From Symbiodinium natans (lineage: Eukaryota > Sar > Dinophyceae > Suessiales > Symbiodiniaceae), in contig CAJNDS010002197.1 in the NCBI GenBank assembly GCA_905221605.1, forward strand, positions 365,852-429,851: a DNA stretch of 64,000 bases. Direction: 5' to 3'. Positions within the stretch are counted from its first letter, which is position 1; each line of letters begins with the position of its first letter. Positions 11,401 to 19,374 of the stretch are shown in pieces. The position numbers and the translations under genes are program-made. Under the pieces are notes generated by a model. That model was not told the DNA's origin and searched no databases. It saw only the letters and a program-made list of their open reading frames with translations.

Positions 11401-12961
11401 AGGGCCCAGTGTGAGGTTCCCTTATAAGCCTCTTGAAAAGTCCTAAGCCCTACACCCCAAACCCTAAACCCTAAACCCTTCGGCTCAGGAGTTTTTAGGG
11501 TCTTACTTCCCAAAACCCAAAACCCAAAACCCAAAACCCTAAACCCTAAACCCTAAACCCTAAACCCTAAACCCTAAACCCTAAACCCTAAACCCTAAAC
11601 CCTAAACCCTAAACCCTAAACCCTAAACCCTAAACCCTAAACCCTAAACCCTAAACCCTAAACCCTAAACCCTAAAACCTAAACCCTAAACCCTAAACCC
11701 TACCCCCCCCCCCCCCCCCCCATCCGCCTCCCAGGCGGCGAAAGACCAGCGCCTAGAGAGCATGATGGCCCCTCGGAGGAAAGGAAGGTTTAGGCTTTGG
11801 GGTTTAGGGTTTAGGGTTTGGGGTTTGGGGTTTAGGGTTTAGGGTTTGGGGTTTGGGGTTTAGGGTTTAGGGTTTAGGGTTGTAAGCATTTAGGGTTTAA
11901 GGTTTAGGGTTTAGGGTTTAGGTTTGTAGGGTTTTAGGGTTTTAGGTTTTAGGTTTTAGGGTGCCCCTCGGAGGAAAGGAAACCTTAGAAGGGGCTTAGG
12001 GTTTCAGGGCTTTAGGGCTTTAGGGCTTTAGGGCTTGAGGGCTTTAGGGCTTTAGGGCTTCAGGGTTTTAGGGCTTTAGGGCTTTAGGGCTTCAGGGCTT
12101 TAGGGCTTCAGGGCTTTCGGGCTTTAGGGCTTCAGGGCTTTAGGGCTTTAGGGCTTTAGGGCTCTAGGGCTTTAGGGCTTTAGGGCTTAGGGTTGTGCAG
12201 GGCTTAGGGTGTCGGACTCAGAAACCCTCAGCCCCCCCTTAAGGTCTACAGGGTTTACAGTTAGCCTCGACTGCATCCGAATCCCCCAGAATCTAAGGGT
12301 ACTTTAATGTCGTCCCTGTGCTTTCTTACTTTGAAAAAGGCCGTCTGTTTTTGTTGCCAGGGTTCTGGGTTGGAGGGTTTTTGGTCATTTCTCTAAAATA
12401 TGGTTCCGGCCCCTCTTGTTTCGGGCGCTCAAACAGGGACCATATTTTAAAGAACTGACCATATCCCTAAACCCTAAACCCTAAACCCTCACCCCTAAAC
12501 CCCTACGAGAATAGAAGGGGCAGGAAAGGTTTCCAACTCAAGGTCCCATACGGAAAGGCCAATGTAATAAACCCAAAAGCCAAAACCCCAAACCCAAAAC
12601 CCCAAACCCTAAACCCCAGGCCCTAAACCCTAAACCCTAAACCCCAAACCCTAAAGCCCAAACCCCAAACCCTAAACCGCCAAACCCCCAAACCCAAAAA
12701 CCTAAACCCCAAAACCCCAAACCCCAAACCCTAAACCCCAAACCCCAAACCCCAAACCACAACCCCCAAACCCAAAACCCCAAACCCCAAACCCTAAACC
12801 CTAAACCCGAAACCCTAAACCCTAAACCCTAAGCCCCATGGAACTTGCAGGCATGGGCCGGTCAGAGCGCCGGCCTCGCCTCGGCGAAACCGGCGGCGGA
12901 GATCGTGGCCGAAGTCTGGGCTGGGTCCCAGGAGCGCGGGGCCTTAAGGCCCACCATTTCT
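1221..12961 (+). CDS. Nitronate monooxygenase (2-nitropropane dioxygenase family), multi-exon gene
   Basis: The product should be an FMN-dependent TIM-barrel enzyme that oxidises alkyl nitronates to carbonyl compounds and nitrite. Exons read in order: 1221-1295, 4701-4796, 6060-6107, 6802-6852, 7263-7383, 9910-9939, 10450-10556 and 12851 to about 12961. Family motifs appear in the right order: GADAIVAQGM, EAGGHRGAF (its His is the catalytic base in characterised bacterial relatives), GLFSLLPAIVDAVR, VPVIATGG and AVQMGTG (FMN phosphate loops), TVASRAFSGR, APYPVQRGLT and C-terminal AWAGQSAG. Phase is kept at every junction except that between exons 6 and 7, which needs a non-standard donor. Donors are GA, GT, GA, GT, GT, unclear, GC; all acceptors are AG. 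The N-terminal part is not recognised and may lie upstream of the window. No stop is seen before the terminal G-run, so another exon may follow. Confidence 0.88.
1655..1755 (+). repeat. Dispersed repeat with GGAGG hairpin, copy 1
   Basis: C-run, then GTAAGGAGGGAAAGAG, a GAGGTTTTCACCTCC hairpin, then ATCCAACACG and CCAGGGTCGGCGGA. Matches 44600-44705. Confidence 0.8.
2600..3460. other. Array-free stretch with GCTAGC palindromes
   Basis: No telomere-type arrays. A triple GCTAGC palindrome cluster lies at 2823-2850. An open + frame at 3045-3362 has no recognisable content. Otherwise I see nothing here. Confidence 0.5.
3554..3670. mobile_element. Family G-like element
   Basis: CAGCCCAGTGCTACCCCTTT followed by GCCCTTTTTTGGGGGTTCTGG, matching 19923-20029 in order. 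The right end is not inverted cleanly. Confidence 0.5.
4359..4468. mobile_element. Inverted-repeat element, family C
   Basis: Ends TATATGGTCACTTCTCTAA and its inverted partner TTAGAGAAGTTACCATATA, about 110 bp. Related copies lie at 6615-6722, 12380-12474, 13537-13632 and perhaps 14800-14891. Confidence 0.85.
4480..4595. repeat. Dispersed repeat, GGGCACC...CCTAGGTTGCTCTT type
   Basis: AAGGGCACCATTTGTTATTCCTAGGTTGCTCTT is nearly repeated at 17637-17671; CCAGAGT-GGCC...GATTCCC also recurs at 46000-46022. It is a shared dispersed sequence rather than a gene. Confidence 0.55.
4701..4796 (+). CDS. NMO exon 2 (AHGIKWFA...GADAIVAQGM)
   Basis: This is a 32-codon exon. It matches the family segment in which a GIK-W/V-FA strand precedes a helix (VHEALAAEGAGADAI) and the VAQG strand end. 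The acceptor AAG closes a CCCTAAA array and the donor is GT at 4797. Only 15 bp beyond the donor an inverted-repeat element (4812-5146) begins, so reading through would give a stop almost at once. Confidence 0.9.
4812..5146 (+). mobile_element. Inverted-repeat element, family A
   Basis: A 335-bp element with about 20-bp terminal inverted repeats starting TAATCCGAGCACCTGTTTAA, essentially perfect at both ends. It carries a C-run and no transposase frame, so it is non-autonomous. A second copy lies in reverse orientation at 7988-8315. Confidence 0.85.
5188..5310 (+). mobile_element. Inverted-repeat element, family B
   Basis: Ends CTTGAAGGTTCAGGGTACTT and its inverted partner CCCTGAACCTCCAAG. 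Shares GGGGCACTTAAGGGGCTTAT with the copies at 34165 and 37606. Confidence 0.85.
6060..6107 (+). CDS. NMO exon 3 (EAGGHRGAF, active-site His)
   Basis: This 16-codon exon starts with EAGGHRGAF, the family's active-site signature, and continues KAEDAAR. The junction GGA ATG|GAA GCA restores GMEAGGHRG across the intron. The donor is GA at 6108 (CGG|GACTGG) and the next exon starts GACCTC, so GAC is repeated at both intron edges. CCCTAAA arrays lie before it and TTTAGGG arrays after it. Confidence 0.92.
6108..6801 (+). other. Intron of the NMO gene, GA-AG
   Basis: It starts GACTGG, then TTTAGGG-type arrays (6144-6225, 6345-6412), and holds an inverted-repeat element at about 6615-6722. It ends CTGCAG. 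Confidence 0.75.
6615..6722. mobile_element. Inverted-repeat element, family C-like
   Basis: Shares CATAAGGCGGCCTCT...GGACCATAATTT with 4359-4468; the ends are degraded. Confidence 0.65.
6802..6852 (+). CDS. NMO exon 4 (DLVGLFSLLPAIVDAVR)
   Basis: This 17-codon exon follows a CTGCAG acceptor. The peptide DLVGLFSLLPAIVDAVR corresponds to the helix before the VPVIA strand. The donor is GT at 6853; the intron starts GTGCC and the next exon also starts GTGCC. Unlike most islands it has no telomere-type array directly at either side. Confidence 0.9.
6853..7262 (+). other. Intron of the NMO gene, GT-AG, short
   Basis: It starts GTGCC and ends AAAG before an exon that also starts GTGCC. The 3' half is CCCTAAA and CCCTAAAAA repeats. 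Confidence 0.8.
7263..7383 (+). CDS. NMO exon 5 (VPVIATGG...AVQMGTG)
   Basis: This is the best-conserved exon: VPVIATGGVADARG, then FALGASAVQMGTGLL, then RSPEELL. The ATGG and MGTG loops bind the FMN phosphate in this family. The acceptor AAAG follows a run of CCCTAAAAA repeats. A GT donor at 7384 leaves one base (phase 1), which pairs with the two leading bases of the exon at 9910 to make a Glu codon. G+C is high, unlike the flanking repeats. Confidence 0.95.
7641..7790. mobile_element. Hairpin element
   Basis: Ends CCCCTACTACCCCCCTCTATAC and its near-complement at 7764-7786 form an inverted repeat of about 23 bp. No coding content. Confidence 0.65.
7791..8550. mobile_element. Outer inverted-repeat element carrying a nested family A copy
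   Basis: Left arm (about 7791-7935) and right arm (about 8395-8550) are inverted copies; both hold GCTTGGTCTATGATCATGTC in opposite orientation. Family A sits between them. An open + frame across the element (8038-8547) crosses element borders and is not a gene. Confidence 0.7.
7988..8315 (-). mobile_element. Inverted-repeat element, family A, reverse copy
   Basis: Aligns over its length with the reverse complement of 4812-5146, including the CACCTCAGGGATCTGCAGCC core. It lies inside a larger inverted repeat (7791-8550). Confidence 0.85.
9910..9939 (+). CDS. NMO exon 6 (EDTVASRAFSG)
   Basis: This micro-exon reads EDTVASRAFSG, the family's T-x-x-T/S-R-x-F-S-G-R motif. The acceptor is GCCAG, and its two leading bases complete the codon started at 7383. 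The 3' edge is uncertain: GGGCGT here and GCCGT at the next exon overlap, and no GT/GC/GA choice gives both a clean phase and an AG acceptor. It sits inside the longest open frame of the window (9273-10001), most of which is translated repeat. A 10-15 residue family segment expected before it was not found. Confidence 0.75.
10450..10556 (+). CDS. NMO exon 7 (GRSLKTAY...APYPVQRGLT)
   Basis: The frame gives RSLKTAYTVASLAPEAPEP and then APYPVQRGLTTPMRVQ, matching the C-terminal P-Y-P-x-Q-x-x-L-T stretch of the family. The acceptor is TTTCAG. The donor is GC at 10557 (CAG|GCGCC); the next exon is also preceded by CAG and starts GC. A CCCTAAA array precedes it and a long TTTAGGG array (10574-10689) follows. 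Confidence 0.9.
10574..10689. repeat. Long TTTAGGG array
   Basis: Nearly perfect 7-mers directly after an NMO exon. Confidence 0.97.
10811..10945. mobile_element. Family E pieces in head-to-head arrangement
   Basis: Two TTTCGGAAACCCCC-type segments (10890 and 10930) surround a palindromic ACTATAGGGTTTAGTAGGGG middle. Confidence 0.5.
11536..11702. repeat. Long CCCTAAA array
   Basis: About 23 nearly perfect 7-mers, followed by a C-run of about 18. Confidence 0.97.
12005..12188. repeat. 8-mer array AGGGCTTT
   Basis: About 22 units with single-base variants (TTCAGGGC, TCTAGGGC). Confidence 0.95.
12380..12474. mobile_element. Inverted-repeat element, family C-like
   Basis: Ends TTGGTCATTTCTCTAAAATA and the inverted GAACTGACCAT; internal CCCCTCTTG/CAAACAGGGACCAT resembles 4359-4468. 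Confidence 0.7.
12851..12961 (+). CDS. NMO exon 8, C-terminal (AWAGQSAGLASAKPAAEI)
   Basis: The frame starts AWAGQSAGLASAKPAAEI, then VAEVWAGSQE, the usual C-terminal AGQ helix of nitronate monooxygenases. The acceptor is CTTGCAG. The frame stays open through a run of 15 G and ends only at a TAG in the TTTAGGG array at about 12986, so the true end is either a donor near 12935-12962 or that stop. Confidence 0.88.
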
Positions 12962-13049
12962 GGGGGGGGGGGGGGGTTTAGGGTTTAGGGTTTAGGGTTT
13001 AGGGTTTAGGGTTTAGGGTTTAGGGTTTAGGGTTTAGGGTTTAGGGTCA

Positions 13050-14060
13050 TGGGAACTTGCCAGGCTTTGAACCTTGTAGGGCTTAGGGTTGTGGCTCTGG
13101 GAGTCTAGAGGTTTAGGTCCTACAGGGCTTGGGATGCTTTGTCCAGGATTTCTATCCGTTCTCGGGGCTTTGGCTTTAGAGTTTAGGGTATGCATGTACA
13201 GGATTTGCGCTACAGGGTGTGGGTTTGGCGTTTGGGTATAGGGCCTCAGAGGTCCTCGGACATGTAGCCTAAACTCTGCAACTGCCTCGCAGGACATCTT
13301 GGGCGCAGTTCCGGACAGCAAGTACTAGCGTACGCACGCGCTTCCTGGCCCGCCACTCCCTTCTGCAGCGGGAGTTCGGGCTCGTATTGTTGTTTGGCTT
13401 TTAGGACTTTAGGGATGGGAGATGATGGACCACAACTAGATGAAGCTGGCCTCTATAGCTCAGGTTTCAGCAGACACAGCTGCAGCTGCGTTTAGGCTTC
13501 GCGTACCGAAGCTTCAGTGTCTAGAGTCTAGACATTGGCCAGGTTCTCTGGATAAGAGTCCTCTTTTGTTACCATCATAAGGCCCCGCATATTCAGGATA
13601 TCAGAAAAAGGGTCATAACCAGAGAACCGGCCAAATTCACAGAGCATTTCACGTACAGAAGCCACGTTGCCAGACCCAAACTCGCTCCGACTGGGCCCTT
13701 GAGGCTATTTCAGCTTGCCCGAAGCTAAGAGCATTGAAAACCCTAAGCCCTGGAACCCTAAACCCTAAACCCGAAGCCCTAAACCCTAAGCTTTGGAACC
13801 CTAAACCCTAAACCCGAAGCCCTGGAAGGCAGCTGGCTCTTTTGCTAGGTTCCTTGGGGTAGCGAAGGGCTGGTTCCTTTTTTAGAGCAAGACATGCTTG
13901 TGGAGCCCGCCAACGCCCTCAACTTAAACCTAGATCGCATCGCGCTCGCATTCGACCGGAGAAAGGAAGCACAGTGTCGTGAAATGTGCACGTGTGAGCT
14001 TGGAGTCTAGACCCTGAGTTAGTTTGGGGTTACACAAACCCTTTACCCTATACCCTAAAC
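13050..14060. other. No gene supported; degenerate repeats
   Basis: Degenerate TTTAGGG-like text, a C-like element (13537-13632) and CCCTAAGC units (13740-13830). A minus-strand open frame (13034-13321) is repeat-derived in part. Confidence 0.5.
13537..13632. mobile_element. Inverted-repeat element, family C-like
   Basis: Ends GGCCAGGTTCTCTGG and CCAGAGAACCGGCC are inverted; the core CATCATAAGGCCCC matches the family. Confidence 0.75.
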
Positions 14061-14153
14061 CCTAAACCCTAAACCCCAAACCCTAAACCCTAAACCCTAA
14101 ACCCTAAACCCTAAACCCTAAACCCTAAACCCTAAACCCTACCTGAACCGCAG

Positions 14154-14206
14154 ACGGCTCAGCAGGCATGGTGCCCGGTCTCCCAAGCACCATGACATCT
14201 GGCAAG
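14154..14206 (+). CDS. Exon-like island, unknown (GSAGMVPGLPSTM)
   Basis: The acceptor is CGCAG and the donor GT at 14207 (AAG|GTGGGG). The frame reads GSAGMVPGLPSTMTSGK. A CCCTAAA array lies upstream (14061-14142) and TTTAGGG downstream. It could be a further exon of the oxygenase locus or of a new gene. Confidence 0.4.
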
Positions 14207-14289
14207 GTGGGGTCTACAAAGGGTTTAGGGTTTAGGGTTCAGGAAGGTTGCATCTGCATAGGGTCGGCGACCCTAAGCTAAACCCTAAA

Positions 14290-14429
14290 CCCTATAAACC
14301 CTATAAACCCTATAAACCCTATAAACCCTATAAACCCTATAAACCCTATAAACCCTACAAACCCTATAAACCCTATAAGGCCTATGAACCCTATAAACCC
14401 TATAAACCCTATAAACCCTATAAACCCTA
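14290..14429. repeat. 9-mer array CCCTATAAA
   Basis: About 15 units. Nine is divisible by three, so one frame stays open and reads (KPY)n, with no sign of a real gene. Confidence 0.95.
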
Positions 14430-14799
14430 ATCCTTTCTTAGGGCGGAACCTGACCACCCCGAAGCCTTCATCCCAAGCCGATGCCCTGGCTCTGGCGGGA
14501 ACTGGAGGATGTCCGGCGTGGTGGCACCCCCAGCTTCCCAGGATTTGGGGTTTAGGGTTTTGGGTTTAGGGTTTTGGGTTCAGGAGGAAGGTTGTTTAGG
14601 GTTTAGCGGATGAGGGTCCGAAGTGCAGGGTGTTGGGAGGGTTGGGGTTGCCGTTGTCGAGGTTGTTTCAGGTTTAGTCGCCGAGGGTTAAGGCTGTTTG
14701 GGGTTTAGGGCCCCTAAACCGTAAACCCTGGACCCTAGACCCTGAACCTTGATCTCCTAAACCCCTTACCACCAATCCCCTACGTAATCTTCAGTTTCC

Positions 14800-14891
14800 G
14801 AAATTCGGGTACCCATTTTGGGAGTCCTTAGAAAAAATAGGATCATGCTCTATTTGGTGTATGTTAAGGGCAACCCCATTTCGAGAACTGC
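14800..14891. mobile_element. Degenerate inverted-repeat element
   Basis: CAGTTTCCGAAATTCGGGTA at the left and the inverted CATTTCGAGAACTG at the right. Related to family E (GGGTTTCCGAAATT). Confidence 0.55.
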
Positions 14892-15399
14892 CCTAAACCC
14901 TGAGAATCCGAACAACCCTAACAACCCAAAATCCGAAACCTTGAGGTTTAAGGGTTTAGAACCCTAAACCCAAAGCTCCAAACCATGAACCCTTTAAACC
15001 CTAGACCAACGCAGAGGGTCCCGAATCCACCCTGGTGATGCTTGCGGAGTCTCGAACACTAGGCTGCAGGTTGCTTAGGGGTTGGGGTTTAGGGTTTGGG
15101 GTTTAGGGTTTAGGGTTTAATTTGGGTTTAGGGTTTAGGGTTTAGGGTTTAGGGTTTAGGGTTTAGGGTTTAGGGTTTCGGGTTTAGGGCCTGGGGTTTA
15201 GGTTCTAGGGTTTGAGTGCTGAAGTCACGCTGAGGTTCAGCGCAAGGCCTCCGAGCTCCCGGTAGTTTTTAAAGGGCGAAATTCGAAGTTTAGGGTTTAG
15301 GGTTTAGGGTTACGAACATGGGGGGACCCCCCATTTCGATCCCTAAATGGCAGGATTCCTTTATAGTAAGCACCCCAGTAAGGTACCCCGAATCCCGGA

Positions 15400-15700
15400 A
15401 GCCCTTCCTTCCTTCCTTCTGGTGCTTGCAGCGGTTGCTGGCCAAAAGAACCTTGGCTCACAGGCAGTGCGGAGGCCTGATGTTTCTGCACTTCCGCCGC
15501 GAAGCCATGTACCAGCATGTCCTTCGTGGTGGACTCAACGTGCAAATTTGGTGCCTTATGGATCTCCATTCAACCACGAGGCAGCGCTATCACAGCGAGC
15601 ACACACCAGTGTGCCGGTTACACCCCGGGCTCCAATACCAAACGCAAGGGCGTGGCACGACATCTTCGAGTCCCTCCCTTCAGACTCCCTGGCCCTAGGC
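15400..15700 (+). other. Non-repetitive block, possible coding, frame unknown
   Basis: A 300-bp G+C-rich block without telomere-type repeats in which all three + frames are open for long stretches. It begins near a CTTGCAG. I cannot tell whether it is an exon (perhaps frameshifted) or part of an element. Confidence 0.3.
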
Positions 15701-16018
15701 TGCCAACTCACGGAAACCCCCCATATACCCTAAGCAACACAAAAGAAGCCGCTGTAAGCCGTAAGCCCCAATCCTAAATCAAAGCACTTCTGAGCCCTAA
15801 GCCCCCTTGAACTCATCGAATACTGCAATCGCTCCTACAAACCCCAGAGTTTGCACCCTGTAACTCAGTTCCTAGGGGTTTGGGGGGCTGGGGGAACCCT
15901 AAACTCTAAACCCCGTTGCCATCTTTTTGGGGTAAGGTTCCCTAACCCTAAACCCTAAACCCTAAACCCTAAACCCTAAACCCTAAACCCTAAACCCTCA
16001 ACACCCTTATTATGACAG

Positions 16019-16079
16019 GGGCACCGCTGTGTTCTGCTCCCCGGGAACCTTGGCCTGCTCCATGCACCTTGCATCCCGG
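16019..16079 (+). CDS. Exon-like island, unknown (GTAVFCSPGTLACSMHLASR)
   Basis: The acceptor is GACAG, and the frame reads GTAVFCSPGTLACSMHLASR up to a GT donor (CGG|GTTGTA). CCCTAAA precedes it and TTTAGGG follows. Not recognised. Confidence 0.5.
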
Positions 16080-16191
16080 GTTGTAGCGCGAAATCCAGTG
16101 GTAGGGTTTAGGGTTTAGGGTTTAGGGTTGAGGGTTGAGGGTTTAGGGTTTAGGGTTGAGGGTTGAGGGTTGAGGGTTGAGGGTTTAGGGT

Positions 16192-16320
16192 TAGGGCTTA
16201 GGGCTTAGGGCTTAGGGCTTAGGGCTTAGGGCTTAGGGCTTAGGGCTTAGGGCTTAGGGCTTAGGGCTTAGGGCTTAGGGCTTAGGGCTTAGGGTCTAGG
16301 GTCTAGGGTCTAGGGTCTAG
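16192..16320. repeat. Variant arrays, AGGGCTT then AGGGTCT 7-mers
   Basis: About 14 AGGGCTT units switch abruptly to 4 AGGGTCT units and then to normal TTTAGGG. Confidence 0.97.
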
Positions 16321-17120
16321 GGTTTAGGGTTTAGGGTTTAGGGTTTAGGGAACCCTAAACCCTAAGCCCCAAAGCAAGCCCTACCCTGAACCCTGGGAGG
16401 ATCTATCGGGTTCCTAAGAAGAACCCAATAGTAGCATTTGGGGTTCTACTTTTTGAGATTGTGGATCCTACCAAGAGTCTAGGCAAGTCCTGTCTCTCAA
16501 TCCCCAGGTCGTTTCGTCGGCCAGTCCGACGCCAACTCACCCAATGGGCCAACGTGCAGGCACTTGAATTGAAGGGTTGAAGGGATTTGGGATTCAGGGT
16601 TTAGGGTCTAGGGTTTAGGGTTTAGGGAAGGGTCGAGGGTTTAGGATTTAAAGGGCGGCATGGGCTGTTCACATGGACTCATGGATGTGGTGGGCGGGGT
16701 TATTGGCCTCAGCTGGAAGCTACGTTCAGAATGGTTCAGGGTTTAGGGAAAGTCCTTGTTTGCAGCTGACCAAGTCCATTTCACGTGGCAGTGGCAGGGC
16801 TTGAGGATTCGGGGTTGGGGGCTGAGGGATTGTGGGTGTGGGGACTTAGCCTTGAGGTTCAGAGTTGGGGGTTTGGGTTTTTGGGGCTCGGTGGGCTTTG
16901 GGGCTTGGTTTGGGGTCTAGGGTTCAGGGTCCAGAGTCGCGTGGAAAAATGAAAGCGCAAAAGACATCTACACTCTCAACCCTTCATTCCCGGAGCCCGG
17001 CGGTTCTTGCGTGACCCTGTAGCACCTCACGCCCTAAGAGCCCTAAACCGTCTAAACCTTATAAACACACCCATCGCAAATCCTAGAGAGAGGTGGCCCT
17101 GCCCAGTCATTCTCAACCCC

Positions 17121-17182
17121 CTGGTTCTTAGAAGGGAATGAGGGAATGAGCCCTCATTCCCTCATTCCCTTCTGAGAACCAG
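17121..17182. repeat. Near-perfect palindrome, 31-bp arms
   Basis: CTGGTTCTTAGAAGGGAATG at the left pairs with CATTCCCTTCTGAGAACCAG at the right, one mismatch and no loop. GGGAATGA is repeated within each arm. Confidence 0.9.
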
Positions 17183-17430
17183 CCAGTCAATTCGTCTTAA
17201 TCAACAATGCAAGTGGTGAGAGAGCTTGTGAACACTCACTGTGAAGTTCTGATGTGAAGAAAGTCCCACATTGTGAAACAAAAGCACAAACATGGTCGCA
17301 TCAACCAATGGACTGGGTTTAGGGTTTAGGGTTTGGGGTTTAGGGTTCAGGGTTCAGGGGCAACACTTTGGTGAAGCCAAACTCGAAACCCTGAAGCTTC
17401 AATCCCCACCTTTTACTTAAATTCAAGCAG

Positions 17431-17587
17431 CACCGGCTGGAAGGCAAAACTCGGACTTGACCTCCTGTGCATGCAGTACGTCCCAGACCCTATTCGCAGG
17501 GACATGCAACACCGACTGCGCGATCCCTGTGCGCCGGTGGCCGCGTATGAGGGCCGGCGGCGCGATCGCAATGCGTGCATGCCTCAG
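17431..17587 (+). CDS. Exon-like island, unknown, 157 nt
   Basis: This is the longest well-formed unassigned exon. The acceptor is AAGCAG and the donor CAG|GTATCG. In phase it reads TGWKAKLGLDLLCMQYVPDP, then IRRDMQHRLRDPCAPVAAYE, then GRRRDRNACMPQ. It is rich in Arg and basic residues, with no domain I recognise. It has no TTTAGGG array at its right edge; a repeat of the GGGCACC...CCTAGGTTGC family follows. Confidence 0.5.
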
Positions 17588-18730
17588 GTATCGCGCCTCG
17601 CTTCTTCTAGGGCCCAGAGTAGGCCCGTATTCCAACAAGGGCACCCTTTCTATTCCTAGGTTGCTCTTATGTTTAGTGAAGGTTAGGAGATGGTCACTTC
17701 ACTCATCTTACTCGGCACTCCTGCGTCATTGCCTTAGAACCCTAACCCTCCCCTAAACCCTAAACCCCCATCCCTCAACCCTAAACCTACACCCTAAACC
17801 CTAAACCCTAAGCCCAGTCCTGAAAGACTTTAGTCCGAGGACTCAACGCACTTGGTTTCACAGCTTGTTTCAAGGTTCATGGCTGGTGATAAGTGCGGTC
17901 CATGGCCTAGGGTTCAGTGGATAGGGCTTTAGTTTCCGTGCGGTCTCTGGTTTAGGGCATAGAGGGTTGGGGGATTGAAGTTGAACTGGTGGCTTTGAGA
18001 GGAAGCCAGGTTAGGGTTGTAGGACTGAGTGGTTCATGGCTAGCTGGAAGTAAGGTTTAATGGGGTTCTGATGGTTCACGGGCGATTGTCAGTAGGTGAA
18101 AATGTACCCTGAGTTGGGGGTTAGACCCAAAGTTGCCCTACTCATACACCGGTCCGCGTGAAGATTGAGTGAACCTAGACACTGGGATCGCTATGGACCC
18201 AGAACCCGTTCAATTTGGATTCAACTCGTTCGCAAAGCAGATTAGTGGTACAAGCAAGACACTTCAACTTCAACCCCTGGCCCGATTGAGTGCAATGGAG
18301 TAGGTCACTGTAGGGTTTTCCAGAAACCCTAAACCCTAAACTCTAAGCCCTAAACCCTAAACCCAAAACCCAACACCCTAAACCCTAGGCATCTGCCAGT
18401 CTTCAGGCTGCAGCCGGAACTTCCGACCCCAACCCTGAACCCCCATGGTCGGTGGGTGTTACGAAACCCCACACCCGAAATCCCCCAATATAGGGGTCGG
18501 AATAATTGCTCATGGTCCTCCCTTATCTCAGATCAAACGAGCCCAGTGAATACCACAGCTGTCTCCGCTTGACGCCCACCTAAAGACTGAATCCTAAGAT
18601 CAACCCGAACCCCTACTCCCTACCCTAAACCCTGAACCCTAATCCCTAAACCCTAACCCCTCAACCCTAAACCCTGAACCCTGAACCCTGAACTCTAAAC
18701 CCCGAAAGAAACCCCAAACCCTATAAACAG

Positions 18731-18792
18731 CTGCCATGGAGAGCGCGAGCCTCTCCCTTCCACTGACTCGTGAGGCAGTGCGGGCCTCAAAG
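18731..18792 (+). CDS. Exon-like island, unknown
   Basis: The acceptor is AACAG. The frame reads MESASLSLPLTREAVRASK between CCCTAAA and TTTAGGG-type repeats. The Met could be a start codon but no further evidence supports that. Confidence 0.4.
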
Positions 18793-19325
18793 AGTTTAGG
18801 GTGTAGGGTTTAGGATTTAGGGAAGGGGGGTGGAACTGGGCTTGCAAGGGCTTAGGGGGTTTCGAAGAATTACGGACTAGGTGCCGTTTTCGGGTTGGGA
18901 AAACGCTCAGTTTCCTTTCTGTACGGGGGTTTGAAGAAAATGCTTCCCAACGGATTTCAGGAACAACTCATCCTTTGATGTCTCTTCGGACAAGGCGGGG
19001 TCAGGGGTCACAGAGCTCCCTAATCCCTCCACCTAAACCTTGACTGTCAATGTGGATTCGGGTTGAGGCTGACTGTCACGCCCCACCCACCCACTCCTTT
19101 CGTCCCCCCACGGCAGTTTGAGAGACACAGCGAAACTGTGCTACGCCCTAAGCCCTATAGGTCTTAGGGTTTAGGCTGTTGAGTTTTCTCGCAGGGACTA
19201 ATTCAGCTGTTTCGTTTCACAACTGAACCTAAACCCTAATCCCCCCCCCCCCCCCCTAAACCCTAAACCCTAAACCTTAAACCCTAAACCCTAAACCCTC
19301 TGATCCACGAACCCCGCAAGCCCAG

Positions 19326-19374
19326 GCCATCGGCAACAGCCATGACTGGGACGCGGAGCCCCTTGCACAAAAGG
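19326..19374 (+). CDS. Exon-like island, unknown (AIGNSHDWDAEPLAQK)
   Basis: The acceptor is CCCAG. The frame reads AIGNSHDWDAEPLAQK. CCCTAAA arrays lie to the left and TTTAGGG arrays to the right. Confidence 0.45.

Larger units (their letters stand above)
10557..12850 (+). other. Intron of the NMO gene, GC-AG, 2.3 kb
   Basis: It starts GCGCC and ends TTGCAG. It contains TTTAGGG arrays (10574-10689, 11139-11190, 11775-11880), a CCCTAAA array (11536-11702) ending in a C-run, an 8-mer block (12005-12188), an inverted-repeat element (12380-12474) and CCCAAAC/CCCTAAA mixtures up to 12835. Confidence 0.75.

Noticed and set aside
14248-14430. (KPY)n open frame
   Set aside because: Product of the 9-mer array; no start context or downstream coding sequence.
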